A DNA stretch of 37,928 nt from an uncultured Fimbriimonadales bacterium (GCA_937992175.1 CALKLF010000127.1:1-37928), one strand, 5' to 3'; positions 22,833 through 31,755 are shown, counted from the first letter of the stretch. Notes: a model not told the origin generated them from the sequence alone. Numbers and translations are program-made.

Positions 22833-25748
22833 ATGAATTCACTACGGCAACTGACAAGGGCGTTGTTGTATGCAGGATTCCTGAGTGTCCTTGCGACGAC
22901 ATTCGGGCAGGGCGTTCCTCCCCCCGACCAGCTTACTGAGTTCAGTGCGCATCTGTGGGAGGCGAACGCTTATTTAGGTACAGCCTCTATCGTCAACGAT
23001 ACGACCCGTGTGCGTGTGGGCAACGCTTCGCTGAGGTTCACCACCGACAGCGGCTACGACACGTGGATTTTGACCCCGCCCGACCGCAACGCGAGCTGGA
23101 ACCTGAGCAACACAGGCGGAATGGCGTTCTGGATTTACGCCGAGAACCCTAACATCGGCTTCCAGAACCACTCGCCGTGGATATTCCTGTTTACAACCCC
23201 GAATGACTACTTCCACATTCAGGCGGACTACGACATCCTGAACGAGGCGCGCGACCGCTGGTACGAGTTTCGGATCCCTTTCACAAGTTACGGTCCGTGG
23301 CGCGTGACCCGTGTCGGCAACCCGAACCTCAGCCAGATTCGCTGGATTCAAATCCATGCGGATACATGGGAGTACGGCTTCCGATATTGGATTGACGGGT
23401 TGCGCTTCGATTTGCCGCCGTTTCCGCCGAATCACCAGATGGCGATTGCAGGCAATCGGCAGGTGCGGCTTTCGTGGGTGCCAGTAGACTATCCCAGCTT
23501 CCTGCAGTACGAAATCTATCGCTCGACCCAGCCGTTCGACTCGATTCAGGGGATGACTCCTATCGCCGTGATTACCAATCGCCAGCAAACCGAGTATGTG
23601 GATACCAACCTCACGAACGGCGTGCAGTATCACTATGCCGTTGCGGTGCGTCTACAGGGCGGCGCAGTCTCGTCCGAAGTGAAGTCCATCCCCCGCACTC
23701 CCTACGACGAGACCGACCTGCAGGTGGTCAGCATTGGGCGCACGCCCCGCTTCCCCCGCTATGACCCCATCTACACCGTGAGCGAAATGGTGGAGCCGTC
23801 GGGGTTCGGGCCGTACATCACCAGCATCGCGACAGGGTTAGGGCGTGGGCAAGACGCGAACACGCCGCGCTGGCCCACGGTTGGCTCCACCGTGACCTAC
23901 ATCGCCACGGTGCGCAATCGGGGCACAAACCCAATCAGCGGCACGGCGCGCATCCGCTGGTTCGTGGACAATAACTTGGTGCTTGAGCAGCAGGTTGCGC
24001 TGAACCTTGCGCCAGGTGAGCAGCGTCAATTCAACCTAAACCAGATTTGGGACAACCTCGACCATGAGATTCGCTTCACAATCGAGTACAACGACGCCCG
24101 CCCGCAGAACAACACGATGGCGCGCACGGCGAAGTCAGTCGGGTTCCTGAGCTACATTGACTGGTCTTACATCGAGAACTTCCGCGAGCGGTCGCGCGGG
24201 CTGCCGCACGCATCTACCAACGACGCCCTCGATTGGTTGAATCGTCATATGCAGCGATTCAATGAGCTGTTCGCAGCGCGCGGCGTGCCCAAGCGCGTGC
24301 ATCACGAGATTCTCCAGCCCATTCGCGACGCCGAACCTGACCCCGATATCGACACCATCTACTACGCCGTGTTCCCGTTCCGTTATCGCGCCACCGACGG
24401 CGACCTGCGTCAAGCGGGTTATTACCGCCCTGAGGACGACATCGACTACGGGCTGCTCCATGAGTGGGCGCACCAGCTCGGACTGATTGATATCTACCAA
24501 TTAGTGGTCAGCTCAGAGCGCAATCTGGTGAACGGTCGGGCGTATCGTCCTGTGGAGTGCCTGATGCACGGAGTCTCGCCGTTCTTGTCGGAACACAGTG
24601 CGCGGGCGATGCTCCACTGGTACGAAACGGCGCACGGGTATTACGGGCAGTACCTCTACTTGCTGCCTGCAACCATGAGGATGCAGTTCTTCGGACTGAA
24701 CAATCAGCCGCTCGCTAATGCGCGGGTCAGTGTGTATCAGCTCTGCGAGCGTCCCGGGATTGGTCATGTAATTACCAATCAAGTGAAGTTTCAGGGCTGG
24801 ACGGACGAGAACGGCTACTATGTGCTGCCGAATGTGCCGATTGACCCGCAGATTGCCCCGTGCGCGTTCAACGGCGACTGTCTGCGCCCGAACCCGTTCG
24901 GCTACATCAATGTGGTGGGCACGAATGGGCTACTCCTGCTGAAAGTCGAGAAGGACGGCTTCACTGACTATGCGTGGCTCGATATTCTCGAAGCGAATCT
25001 GGCATACTGGAACGGCGCAACGGACTTAGCGACCTTCCCCCGACAGGTGCGACTGGGCGGTGAGGTGCTCACTTGCACCCCCCTCGATATGACCGAGAAC
25101 AATGCAAACCAGTGGATTGCCACGACCGTGAGCGGTTCAGTGCAGATACGCAACGATACTACCCGTCGCCGAGTGGGGACAGCGTCGCTACGGCTCGACA
25201 CCGACAGCGGCTTCGATGTGTGGGTGTCTTACCCTGCACATCGGCTGGCTCGCTGGGACTTGAGTCAGGTTGCTGGCATACGCTTCCACGCCTACGCCGT
25301 GAATCCCAACATCGGCTTTCAGGAGCGTTCCCCGTGGATTATCCTGCGCGGCTCGGATGGCTACATCGAACTCCGCCCTACTTACGACATCCTCAACGAG
25401 GCGCGTGGGCGGTGGCGTGAGTTTTATGTGCCTCTCAGCGGGAATAGCATCTGGCAGCGCACGGTTTACGGGAATGTCTCGCTCACGAACATCCAGTCCA
25501 TCGAGATTCACGCAGACACCTGGGAGTATGGCTTCACTCTCTGGCTGGACGGCGTGCAATTCGATCCGCCTCTGCGCTGCCCCGGCGATGCAGACGGCAA
25601 CAGCTGCGTGGACGACGCCGACCTACTGCGGGTACTGTTCGCATTCGGAGCCTCTGGGGGCAACCTACCTGAGGATTTGAACCGCGACGGCGTGGTGGAC
25701 GACGCCGACCTGCTGCTGGTGTTGTTCAACTTCGGCAGCGGGTGTTGA
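22833..25748 (+). CDS. Large secreted metzincin-like protein with twin CBM-like domains and dockerin-like tail
   Basis: A 971-residue exported protein. A signal peptide (residues 1-27, ending near TTFGQG) starts at ATG 22833 with AGGAGC upstream; longer in-frame starts from 22713 are rejected. Domains in order: a beta-sandwich resembling CIA30/CBM11 (about 35-195), a fibronectin-III-like segment (200-290), a CARDB-like region (350-430), and a catalytic-looking block with His543-Glu-x-x-His547-x-x-Gly-x-x-Asp553 (HEWAHQLGLID) and a candidate Met-turn at Met578 (VECLMHG). Then comes a carboxypeptidase-regulatory-like segment, a second copy of the CBM-like domain (about 755-915) and a dockerin-like pair ending LFNFGSGC. 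Asp as third zinc ligand is known from snapalysin. The role may be degradation of an extracellular polymer or glycoprotein. Both CBM-like copies share NPNIGFQ, YDILNEAR and EIHADTWEYGF-type strings. Confidence 0.8.
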   Translation: MNSLRQLTRALLYAGFLSVLATTFGQGVPPPDQLTEFSAHLWEANAYLGTASIVNDTTRVRVGNASLRFTTDSGYDTWILTPPDRNASWNLSNTGGMAFWIYAENPNIGFQNHSPWIFLFTTPNDYFHIQADYDILNEARDRWYEFRIPFTSYGPWRVTRVGNPNLSQIRWIQIHADTWEYGFRYWIDGLRFDLPPFPPNHQMAIAGNRQVRLSWVPVDYPSFLQYEIYRSTQPFDSIQGMTPIAVITNRQQTEYVDTNLTNGVQYHYAVAVRLQGGAVSSEVKSIPRTPYDETDLQVVSIGRTPRFPRYDPIYTVSEMVEPSGFGPYITSIATGLGRGQDANTPRWPTVGSTVTYIATVRNRGTNPISGTARIRWFVDNNLVLEQQVALNLAPGEQRQFNLNQIWDNLDHEIRFTIEYNDARPQNNTMARTAKSVGFLSYIDWSYIENFRERSRGLPHASTNDALDWLNRHMQRFNELFAARGVPKRVHHEILQPIRDAEPDPDIDTIYYAVFPFRYRATDGDLRQAGYYRPEDDIDYGLLHEWAHQLGLIDIYQLVVSSERNLVNGRAYRPVECLMHGVSPFLSEHSARAMLHWYETAHGYYGQYLYLLPATMRMQFFGLNNQPLANARVSVYQLCERPGIGHVITNQVKFQGWTDENGYYVLPNVPIDPQIAPCAFNGDCLRPNPFGYINVVGTNGLLLLKVEKDGFTDYAWLDILEANLAYWNGATDLATFPRQVRLGGEVLTCTPLDMTENNANQWIATTVSGSVQIRNDTTRRRVGTASLRLDTDSGFDVWVSYPAHRLARWDLSQVAGIRFHAYAVNPNIGFQERSPWIILRGSDGYIELRPTYDILNEARGRWREFYVPLSGNSIWQRTVYGNVSLTNIQSIEIHADTWEYGFTLWLDGVQFDPPLRCPGDADGNSCVDDADLLRVLFAFGASGGNLPEDLNRDGVVDDADLLLVLFNFGSGC

Positions 25749-25758
25749 GGTTCTCAGG

Positions 25759-25828
25759 GATTCCTTGCCTTCGCTCGGAATGACAGGTACATTTTGGCGA
25801 AAACCTCCCTGTCATTCCGAGCGAGGCG
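25759..25828. repeat. Inverted repeat, family A (copy 3)
   Basis: Arms at 25759-25787 and 25808-25828 (core TTCGCTCGGAATGACAGG and complement) lie 10 bp after the stop of the metzincin-like gene, placing a hairpin at its 3' end. Confidence 0.8.
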
Positions 25829-25913
25829 CACGATATCGCTCTTGGGAACGCTATAACCGTTGATGGGTCAATCGCGACCCTGTCTTTCACCCAATCTTAA
25901 CCTACCCCCATGC

Positions 25914-25919
25914 CATAAT
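25914..25919 (+). promoter_or_regulatory. Predicted leaderless promoter of the PhoD-like gene
   Basis: CATAAT ends exactly 6 nt before the ATG at 25926, the same geometry as at hen1 and the M16 gene. The first base of the hexamer departs from the usual T. Confidence 0.5.
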
Positions 25920-25925
25920 TGCGGT

Positions 25926-27281
25926 ATGAATAGTAAGCGCATTCTCTCACTGATTTGGCTTTGTACGGTTTCGATGGGTGTTTCACTGGCGCAGACGCAC
26001 CCCTTACTGAGTTCAGGTCCGATGCTCGGCTATGCCGAGATGAACGAAACCGTCATCTGGCTTCAGACCCTCCAGGATGCGACCGTCCAAATCCGCTACT
26101 GGCAGAAGGGCAAGCCCGAAACCAGCCGTTTGACCGAGCCGATTCAGACCAGCAAGACGGGCGACCATGTCGCGCTCTTTCGGCTCACGAACCTGCCGTT
26201 CGGAACGCGCTTCGAATATGAGCTTTACATTAACGGCGAGCGCGTGCAACGCGACTACCCGTTGGAGTTCCAGACGCAGCCCCACTGGCGCTGGCGCACA
26301 GATCCCCCCGAGTTCACCGTTGCGTTCGGCTCCTGCGCCTACTTCAACGATCCCGCAGTAGACCGTCCAGACGCGCCCTACGGTGGCGACTTCGAGATTT
26401 TTCAGGCGATTTACCGCCTGCGTCCCGACCTGATGCTCTGGCTGGGCGATAATGTATATTATGTTGAGCCTGACTGGCTCACTGAGTCGGGCATGCGCAA
26501 TCGCTGGCGTAAGAGCCGACAGCAGCCCGAACTGCAACCACTGCTCGCCAGCACGCACCACTACGCCATCTGGGACGACCACGACTACGGACCGAACAAC
26601 TCCGACAGCAGTTTCCGCCTGAAGGATGTCGCGCTGAAAGTGTTCGCCGACTATTTCCCGCAGATTCGCTACGGCTTGCCCGACGCGCCGGGCTGCTTCT
26701 ATCGGTTCGAATGGGGCGATGTGGAGTTCTTTATGCTGGACAACCGCACCTACCGCTCGCCCAACGCGCTGCAGCCCTCGCCTGAGAAGCGCATGCTGGG
26801 CAAGGCGCAGATGGAGTGGCTCAAGAACGCGCTCAAATCGTCCGAGGCGACCTTCAAAATCATCGCCTGCGGTGGGCAGATGATTAACCCGATGGTCTAT
26901 TTTGAGGGCTTCGGGCTGTTCAAAGAGGAGCAACAGGAGCTGTACGACTTCATCGTGCGGGAACGCATTCCAGGCGTGCTGTTCATTTCGGGCGATCGGC
27001 ACTTTGGCGAGCTGCTGAAGGTGCAGCGGGAGGGCTGCTACCCGTTTTACGAACTCACTGCCAGCCCGCTCACGGCGGGTCCTGCGAACGGACATCCTGA
27101 CGAGGCGAACAATCCCGCGCGTTTACATGGGACATGGGTACGAGGGCAGCGCCACTTCGGGCTGATTCGCGTGCAGGGCAAACGCGGTGAGCGCAAACTC
27201 ACGCTTAGCCTATGCGACAAGACAGGCAAGCCGCTGTTCGAATATGGGATAACCGAGCAGGAACTGCGCTGGAGGGAGTGA
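25926..27281 (+). CDS. PhoD-like alkaline phosphatase/phosphodiesterase, secreted
   Basis: A 451-residue metallophosphatase of the PhoD type, which releases phosphate from phosphomonoesters or diesters outside the cytoplasm. A signal peptide (residues 1-23, LIWLCTVSMGVSLAQ) follows ATG 25926; an in-frame start at 25860 is rejected because it lies upstream of the promoter and hides the signal. An N-terminal Fn3-like domain (25-120) precedes the catalytic domain with VAFGSCAYF, LMLWLGDNVYY, YAIWDDHDYGPNN, FFMLDNRTYRS and VLFISGDRHFGEL, which carry the Asp, Asn and His metal ligands. Length is slightly shorter than Bacillus PhoD. It stands alone, flanked by a family A hairpin and the converging Uma2 remnant. 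Confidence 0.9.
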   Translation: MNSKRILSLIWLCTVSMGVSLAQTHPLLSSGPMLGYAEMNETVIWLQTLQDATVQIRYWQKGKPETSRLTEPIQTSKTGDHVALFRLTNLPFGTRFEYELYINGERVQRDYPLEFQTQPHWRWRTDPPEFTVAFGSCAYFNDPAVDRPDAPYGGDFEIFQAIYRLRPDLMLWLGDNVYYVEPDWLTESGMRNRWRKSRQQPELQPLLASTHHYAIWDDHDYGPNNSDSSFRLKDVALKVFADYFPQIRYGLPDAPGCFYRFEWGDVEFFMLDNRTYRSPNALQPSPEKRMLGKAQMEWLKNALKSSEATFKIIACGGQMINPMVYFEGFGLFKEEQQELYDFIVRERIPGVLFISGDRHFGELLKVQREGCYPFYELTASPLTAGPANGHPDEANNPARLHGTWVRGQRHFGLIRVQGKRGERKLTLSLCDKTGKPLFEYGITEQELRWRE

Positions 27282-27283
27282 AC

Positions 27284-27537
27284 CTACGGCTCCACCGCCG
27301 CCTTGAACACCTCCGCAGGCTTAAGCTCCAGTCCCTGCAACACCTGAGAGGGCACGGTCGCATCGCCCGCAAACCTGCCCAGCAAGCGGTAGCCGCCCTC
27401 TTCCCACGCCAGCACTTCAATCTCTTCCGCCTCGCGCGCCTTGGACAGGAAAAACAGGTCAGGCGCTCGTCGTCCCAGCTCAGGTACTCTTCCCAACTGA
27501 GGCGGCGGGTGGCTTTAGGCGCAGCTACCGTGGGCAT
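27284..27537 (-). pseudogene. Internally deleted Uma2-family gene
   Basis: An ATG at 27537 begins a typical Uma2 N-terminus (MPTVAAPKATRRLSWEEYLS), which breaks after SWDDE. In the next frame the text resumes as APDLFFLSKAREAEEIEVLA and runs to a normal Uma2 C-terminus (LQGLELKPAEVF), ending at 27284. About 100 or more residues of the PD-(D/E)xK core are missing and the junction changes frame. The gene is therefore dead, although a perfect TATAAT remains 6 nt before the ATG. An intact relative lies at 37263-37832. Confidence 0.8.
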
Positions 27538-27542
27538 GTGGG

Positions 27543-27551
27543 TATTATACC
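27543..27551 (-). promoter_or_regulatory. Predicted leaderless promoter of the Uma2 remnant
   Basis: Minus-strand GGTATAATA; TATAAT ends 6 nt before the ATG at 27537. It is back-to-back with the yjbQ promoter. Confidence 0.6.
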
Positions 27552-27562
27552 GAACTCCACAG

Positions 27563-27571
27563 GGTACAATT
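27563..27571 (+). promoter_or_regulatory. Predicted leaderless promoter of yjbQ
   Basis: GGTACAATT; the hexamer ends 5 nt before GTG 27576 and 8 nt before ATG 27579. No ribosome binding site intervenes (TCCTC). Confidence 0.65.
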
Positions 27572-27578
27572 CCTCGTG

Positions 27579-27995
27579 ATGGTCTACTCTGGGCGGTTTA
27601 CGGTCTCCACGCGAGGCGACGACCATATGCTCGACATCACGGGCATGGTGGAGCAAGCGATACTGGAGAGCGGGGTCGTGAACGGGATCGCCGTTGTGTT
27701 CGTGGTCGGCTCCACCGCGGCGATTACGACCATCGAGTATGAGTCGGGGCTGGAGCAGGATATGAAGACCGTGATGGAGCGCATCGCCCCGCGCGACGCG
27801 CCCTACGCCCATGAAGACCGCTGGCGCGACGACAACGGACACTCCCATATCCGCGCGTCGCTGTTGGGTCCCTCGCTCACTGTGCCCATTGTCAGCGGGC
27901 GCATGACGCTGGGCGCATGGCAGCAGATTGTGCTTATCGACTTCGACACGCGCCCTCGCACCCGCACGATTCATGTGCAGGTTCTTGGCGAGTAA
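27579..27995 (+). CDS. yjbQ: YjbQ/UPF0047 family protein (secondary thiamine-phosphate synthase type)
   Basis: A 138-residue small enzyme of the UPF0047 family. Hallmarks are VGSTAAITTIEYESGLEQD, the metal-site strand HEDRWRDDNGHSHIRASLLG and GAWQQIVLIDFDTRPRTR. Family members show weak thiamine-phosphate synthase activity and can replace ThiE in E. coli, but their main role is unsettled. Its presence 5 kb from thiG-thiE in the same direction fits a link to thiamine, without proving it. GTG 27576 is an alternative start. The next gene follows after 13 bp with its own ribosome binding site, so they are probably cotranscribed. Confidence 0.92.
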   Translation: MVYSGRFTVSTRGDDHMLDITGMVEQAILESGVVNGIAVVFVVGSTAAITTIEYESGLEQDMKTVMERIAPRDAPYAHEDRWRDDNGHSHIRASLLGPSLTVPIVSGRMTLGAWQQIVLIDFDTRPRTRTIHVQVLGE

Positions 27996-28008
27996 GAGGA
28001 GAAGAGTG

Positions 28009-30099
28009 ATGCATCGGGGATGGCTTACGCTGATTCTAGTCTGGGGGAACTTGCTACTGAGCTACGCGCAGGTAGAGTTTCCCCTCGATTACTACTCGTT
28101 CGCAGAAATCGCGCAACGGATGTCTGTAGAGGGGCGCAAGGTGGACTGCGCCCGCGACCTGCAGCAACGCCTTGCACTGATTCACCTCAAATCGCGCAGC
28201 TGGCAACAGGCGCGCGAACTGCTGGAGTCGGGACTCGATGTGCGCTTCCGCAAAATCAGCGACGCGGAGAATCGCTGGATTCTGGAGCGCGACCCCGAAG
28301 TCGTGCGGAAGGAGCGACGCTGGCGCGAGCAACTTGCCGCTTATGTCGAAAAACGGCGCGGACTCGACGCTCGGATGTTTCAGGTGCTGATGAATCAAAA
28401 TGTGCCCGTCGAGGAGGCGGTCAATCGGATTCTGGAAGTCTATCGGGAGGATATAGACCCCTCAGAAATCGGCGATGAAGCGCAGCTCAAAGGTCAGGTG
28501 ACCCAGGTGATTGAGTATTTCCGCAAGTTTCCGATGGAGCAGGCGCTGCGCGAATGGCGGGCGTTCCAGCGGATGCAAAAGCGTCTGTCGGAGTTCCTGC
28601 AACGCGGCTTCAGCGGCGGCGTAAACGACGGCGACCCGTTCAGCTTTTATCGTCAGTTTGCGGCGGAGAACCCCATAAGCGACTTCGGCTTTTCCAAAGA
28701 ACTGATTGATTGGGCGCAGCGCACAGCGACGGAGGAGCGCGACGAGACGCTGAAAGCATTTCGGGAGATGATGGGCAACATCGACTCCTCCGCCGATGCG
28801 CAGCTGATACAGATGATGCTGCTCAACTCGCTGGGGATGTTCGCGACAGGCTACGGTCAGGTCTGGGCGCGCGACACGCTGGTGGCGCAGCTGCGCCCGC
28901 CGATTACAGTGCTGGAGACCCTTGAACAGGGCGTGCTGGCGCGCGACTACACGGTCGCCCTCCCACCCGAGCAGTTAGCCTGGCATCTGAACGATGTAGA
29001 GGGTAAACTGGTTTCACTGGATAGTCCGACACCGATTACGGCCCCCCTGATCGCCGTCGCCGCGTGGAGCGGCTACGGCTTTTCCGTGAGCTATCAGTTC
29101 CCCAACGCGCTCCCGCGCTCCGACTTCTTAGGGTTTGCAGCGGGCAATATCGACGATTCGGTGATTGTGCGCTGGGAGCCTGCTCGTCTGAAGCGGTTGC
29201 TGACACAGCTCGATACGGAACTGGCGCGCGCCTATGAGCGAGCGTATGAGCAGCATCAGAAGCTGGCGAGCCAGCCGCCTGCGAACCAGCTCTTCAAGAC
29301 CCCGCTCGGCAAGGATGCCGCGCTGGTGGAGGCAGCGTACCGCTGGGCGCAAGAACAGCAGCAAGAGATTGTGATGGAGGCACTGGGTGTGTCCCGCTGG
29401 GGCCTTGAAGGGCGCGGCGGCGCGCTTGCGCAGCGACTGGAGTCGAGCCATACGCCGTACCTGCTGGAGCAGCGCGACGGAGTATGGATCCTGCGCTGCT
29501 GGAGCGCGTTTGTGGAGCGGGTGGGCGATTATCCGCTCGCCGCCGTGCGCGACCTGCTGCGCTCCGATTACAGCTACGAGGCGTGGCGACGCTTCTATCA
29601 ATCGGTGAGTGCCGAGCAGGCGCGCTGGCTGCTCGCAGGGCGCTGGTATCTGCTCTGGAACCCCCGCGAAAAACCTGACCAGAACCTCGGTGCGGTCGCG
29701 TCGTCTGAGTTAGGCGCGGCGTGGCTGGTGATGGCGATTCTGGAGAGCCTTTCGCCTGAAGAGCGTGAGCGGTTCTGGAACCCGTCCTCCGACGCGCCTG
29801 CGCCCATCCTCGAAGTTGCCCGTCTCCCTTTGGAGACGCGCACGCGAGTCGCGCAGACGCTCGCCCTCTGGCGCGCCGCGCTCATCCACACAGCGTATAT
29901 CCCCGAACGCACTGCTCTGCTGATGCCCCCCAGTGCATGGATGGAGCGACTCACTCTGCAGCGAAGCGGGGAATGGATGCTCAAGACGGTGGTGATAGAC
30001 CCATCCAGCGGCGAGACAAAAGAGACAGGTCTGCTCGTAACGCGCTTACCAGGCCAGCCCATGCCCCTCCGATTCGACGATGAGGAAATTGAACGATAG
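28009..30099 (+). CDS. Secreted protein of unknown function
   Basis: A 696-residue protein that I cannot place in a family. ATG 28009 is chosen over upstream in-frame starts within yjbQ because GAGGAGAAG lies 5 nt before it and a signal peptide follows (residues 1-20, TLILVWGNLLLSYAQ). The mature part is largely helical, with many charged segments up to about residue 240 (for example RKERRWREQLAAYVEKRRG). A compact hydrophobic region follows near residues 340-400 (FSVSYQFPNALPRSDFLGFA), then more helices to a short beta-rich tail. No catalytic motif, repeat or membrane segment stands out beyond the signal. It may be a lineage-specific lipoprotein-like or periplasmic protein; no lipobox is seen. 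Confidence 0.75.
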   Translation: MHRGWLTLILVWGNLLLSYAQVEFPLDYYSFAEIAQRMSVEGRKVDCARDLQQRLALIHLKSRSWQQARELLESGLDVRFRKISDAENRWILERDPEVVRKERRWREQLAAYVEKRRGLDARMFQVLMNQNVPVEEAVNRILEVYREDIDPSEIGDEAQLKGQVTQVIEYFRKFPMEQALREWRAFQRMQKRLSEFLQRGFSGGVNDGDPFSFYRQFAAENPISDFGFSKELIDWAQRTATEERDETLKAFREMMGNIDSSADAQLIQMMLLNSLGMFATGYGQVWARDTLVAQLRPPITVLETLEQGVLARDYTVALPPEQLAWHLNDVEGKLVSLDSPTPITAPLIAVAAWSGYGFSVSYQFPNALPRSDFLGFAAGNIDDSVIVRWEPARLKRLLTQLDTELARAYERAYEQHQKLASQPPANQLFKTPLGKDAALVEAAYRWAQEQQQEIVMEALGVSRWGLEGRGGALAQRLESSHTPYLLEQRDGVWILRCWSAFVERVGDYPLAAVRDLLRSDYSYEAWRRFYQSVSAEQARWLLAGRWYLLWNPREKPDQNLGAVASSELGAAWLVMAILESLSPEERERFWNPSSDAPAPILEVARLPLETRTRVAQTLALWRAALIHTAYIPERTALLMPPSAWMERLTLQRSGEWMLKTVVIDPSSGETKETGLLVTRLPGQPMPLRFDDEEIER

Positions 30100-30159
30100 C
30101 CGACAGAACGCCGCTGCAGAGAAGCAGGATTCCTAACTCGCGGTTCGAATCTCGCGCGT

Positions 30160-31752
30160 ATGAACATTCGCGAGGCGACTTTCGAGTGGATGCGGGCGCG
30201 GGGGATTCGCTCCATTTTCGGCAATCCTGGCTCAACGGAGTTGCCGTTTTTGGTGAGTCTGCCCGACGGCGTGCGCTATGTGTTAGCGTTGCAGGAGAGC
30301 ATCGCGCTGGCGATGGCGGACGGCTACGCGCAGGCAAGCGACAAGCCCGCCTTCATCAACCTCCATGTCGTGCCCGGACTGGGCAACGCGATGGGCGTGC
30401 TGTTTACCGCGCTGAAAAACCGCTCGCCGCTGATTGTCACCTGCGGTCAGCAAGACACACGCCACATCTTTCACGAGCCGTTGCTGTCGGGCGATCTGGT
30501 GGGGATGGCGCGTCCTGTGGTGAAATGGGCGTATGAGGTCAAGCACGCCGCCGATGTGCCCGACGCGCTGGAGCAGGCGTATCACCTCGCGATGACGCCC
30601 CCGCGCGGGCCAGTGTTCATCTCCGTGCCGATGAACTTCTGGGACGCGCCCGCCGAGTCGCCGCGCATCAAGCCGTTGCATCCACCCGGCGCGCCCCAAG
30701 ATATGGCGCCCCTTGTCGAGGCGTTGGCGTCGGCGCAGAAGCCGGCGCTGGTGTGTGGCGCGGGCGTTGGGGGCGCGGGCGCAATCGCCGAAGCGGTCGC
30801 GCTCGCGGAGCAGCTCGGCTGCGCCGTGTATCACGCGCCGCTCAACTCGCGCATGGGCTTCCCGACGAACCATCCGCTGTACGAGGGGATGCTGCTGCCT
30901 GCCACACCGCGCCTGATGCAGGTGCTGAGCCAGCATGATTTCGTGCTGGTCGTCGGCGCGCCCGTGTTCCTGCTCTATCCCTATTTCCCGGGCGGGATGT
31001 TACCGCCGGGCGTGCGAGCGATGTTAATCACCGACGATCCTGTGGAAGCCTCCCGCGCGCCTGTCGAGCGGGCGTTCGTGGGCGATATCAAACTCGCGCT
31101 CGCCGAACTCGCGCACTGTGTCCCGCAGCGCGACTACAAAATGCCCTCACGCGCGGTGGAGGAAGCCCGCCGCCGCTCGGACGCCACCCGTGCACGGAGC
31201 AAGATGGGGGCATTTTTCGTGTTGCATACCCTCGCACGCTATTTGCCCGAAAACGCTGTGATTGTAGACGAGGCGGTCTCCTCCAGCCTCTGCCTGCGCG
31301 AGTTCGTGCGTCTGGGAACCGAGAACGACTACTACACCTCCGCCAGCGGCGGACTGGGCTGGGCGATGCCCGCCGCCGTCGGAATCAAGATGGCGCAGCC
31401 TGAACGCCCCGTCGTCTGCGTGATTGGCGACGGCTCCGCGATGTATTCCATTCAGGCGCTCTGGAGCGCGCGCGAGGAGAACGCCCCCGTGCTGTTCCTC
31501 GTACTGAACAACGGCGCATACAACATTCTCAAGAGCTTCACGATGGCGTTTTACCCCGGCAACGAGGGACGCATGCAGGGGCTGGATGTGCCGCACTTAG
31601 ATCTGGCGCAGATCGCGCAGGGGATGGGTGTCCATGCGGAACGCCTGACGACGCCCGAAGCTGTCGAGGAAGCCATCCCGCGTGCTCTGCAGTCAGCACA
31701 GCCGACGCTGCTCGATGTGCTGATTGACCCGACTGTGCCAAGCCTGTTCTGA
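30160..31752 (+). CDS. Thiamine-diphosphate enzyme, benzoylformate decarboxylase-like
   Basis: A 530-residue ThDP-dependent enzyme, closest by eye to benzoylformate decarboxylase, which converts benzoylformate to benzaldehyde and CO2. The PYR domain has IFGNPGSTELPF with Ser25, the ThDP-activating Glu46 and His69 in FINLHVVPGLGNAMG, matching Ser26, Glu47 and His70 of the Pseudomonas enzyme. The middle domain has VLVVGAPVFLLYPYFPGG; here the position of catalytic His281 (FRYHQYDPG) reads Tyr or Pro. The PP domain has ASGGLGWAMPAAVGIKMAQP and the ThDP/Mg motif GDGSAMYSIQALW ending in NN. The lost His means another 2-keto acid or another reaction (lyase or oxalyl-type) is possible. It precedes thiG by 18 bp. 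Confidence 0.85.
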   Translation: MNIREATFEWMRARGIRSIFGNPGSTELPFLVSLPDGVRYVLALQESIALAMADGYAQASDKPAFINLHVVPGLGNAMGVLFTALKNRSPLIVTCGQQDTRHIFHEPLLSGDLVGMARPVVKWAYEVKHAADVPDALEQAYHLAMTPPRGPVFISVPMNFWDAPAESPRIKPLHPPGAPQDMAPLVEALASAQKPALVCGAGVGGAGAIAEAVALAEQLGCAVYHAPLNSRMGFPTNHPLYEGMLLPATPRLMQVLSQHDFVLVVGAPVFLLYPYFPGGMLPPGVRAMLITDDPVEASRAPVERAFVGDIKLALAELAHCVPQRDYKMPSRAVEEARRRSDATRARSKMGAFFVLHTLARYLPENAVIVDEAVSSSLCLREFVRLGTENDYYTSASGGLGWAMPAAVGIKMAQPERPVVCVIGDGSAMYSIQALWSAREENAPVLFLVLNNGAYNILKSFTMAFYPGNEGRMQGLDVPHLDLAQIAQGMGVHAERLTTPEAVEEAIPRALQSAQPTLLDVLIDPTVPSLF

Positions 31753-31755
31753 GGG

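Noticed and set aside
26013-27095. 360-residue open frame antisense to the PhoD-like gene
   Set aside because: A shadow of the high-GC coding frame; composition is Arg/His/Val-rich with no family motif, whereas the plus strand has full catalytic motifs.
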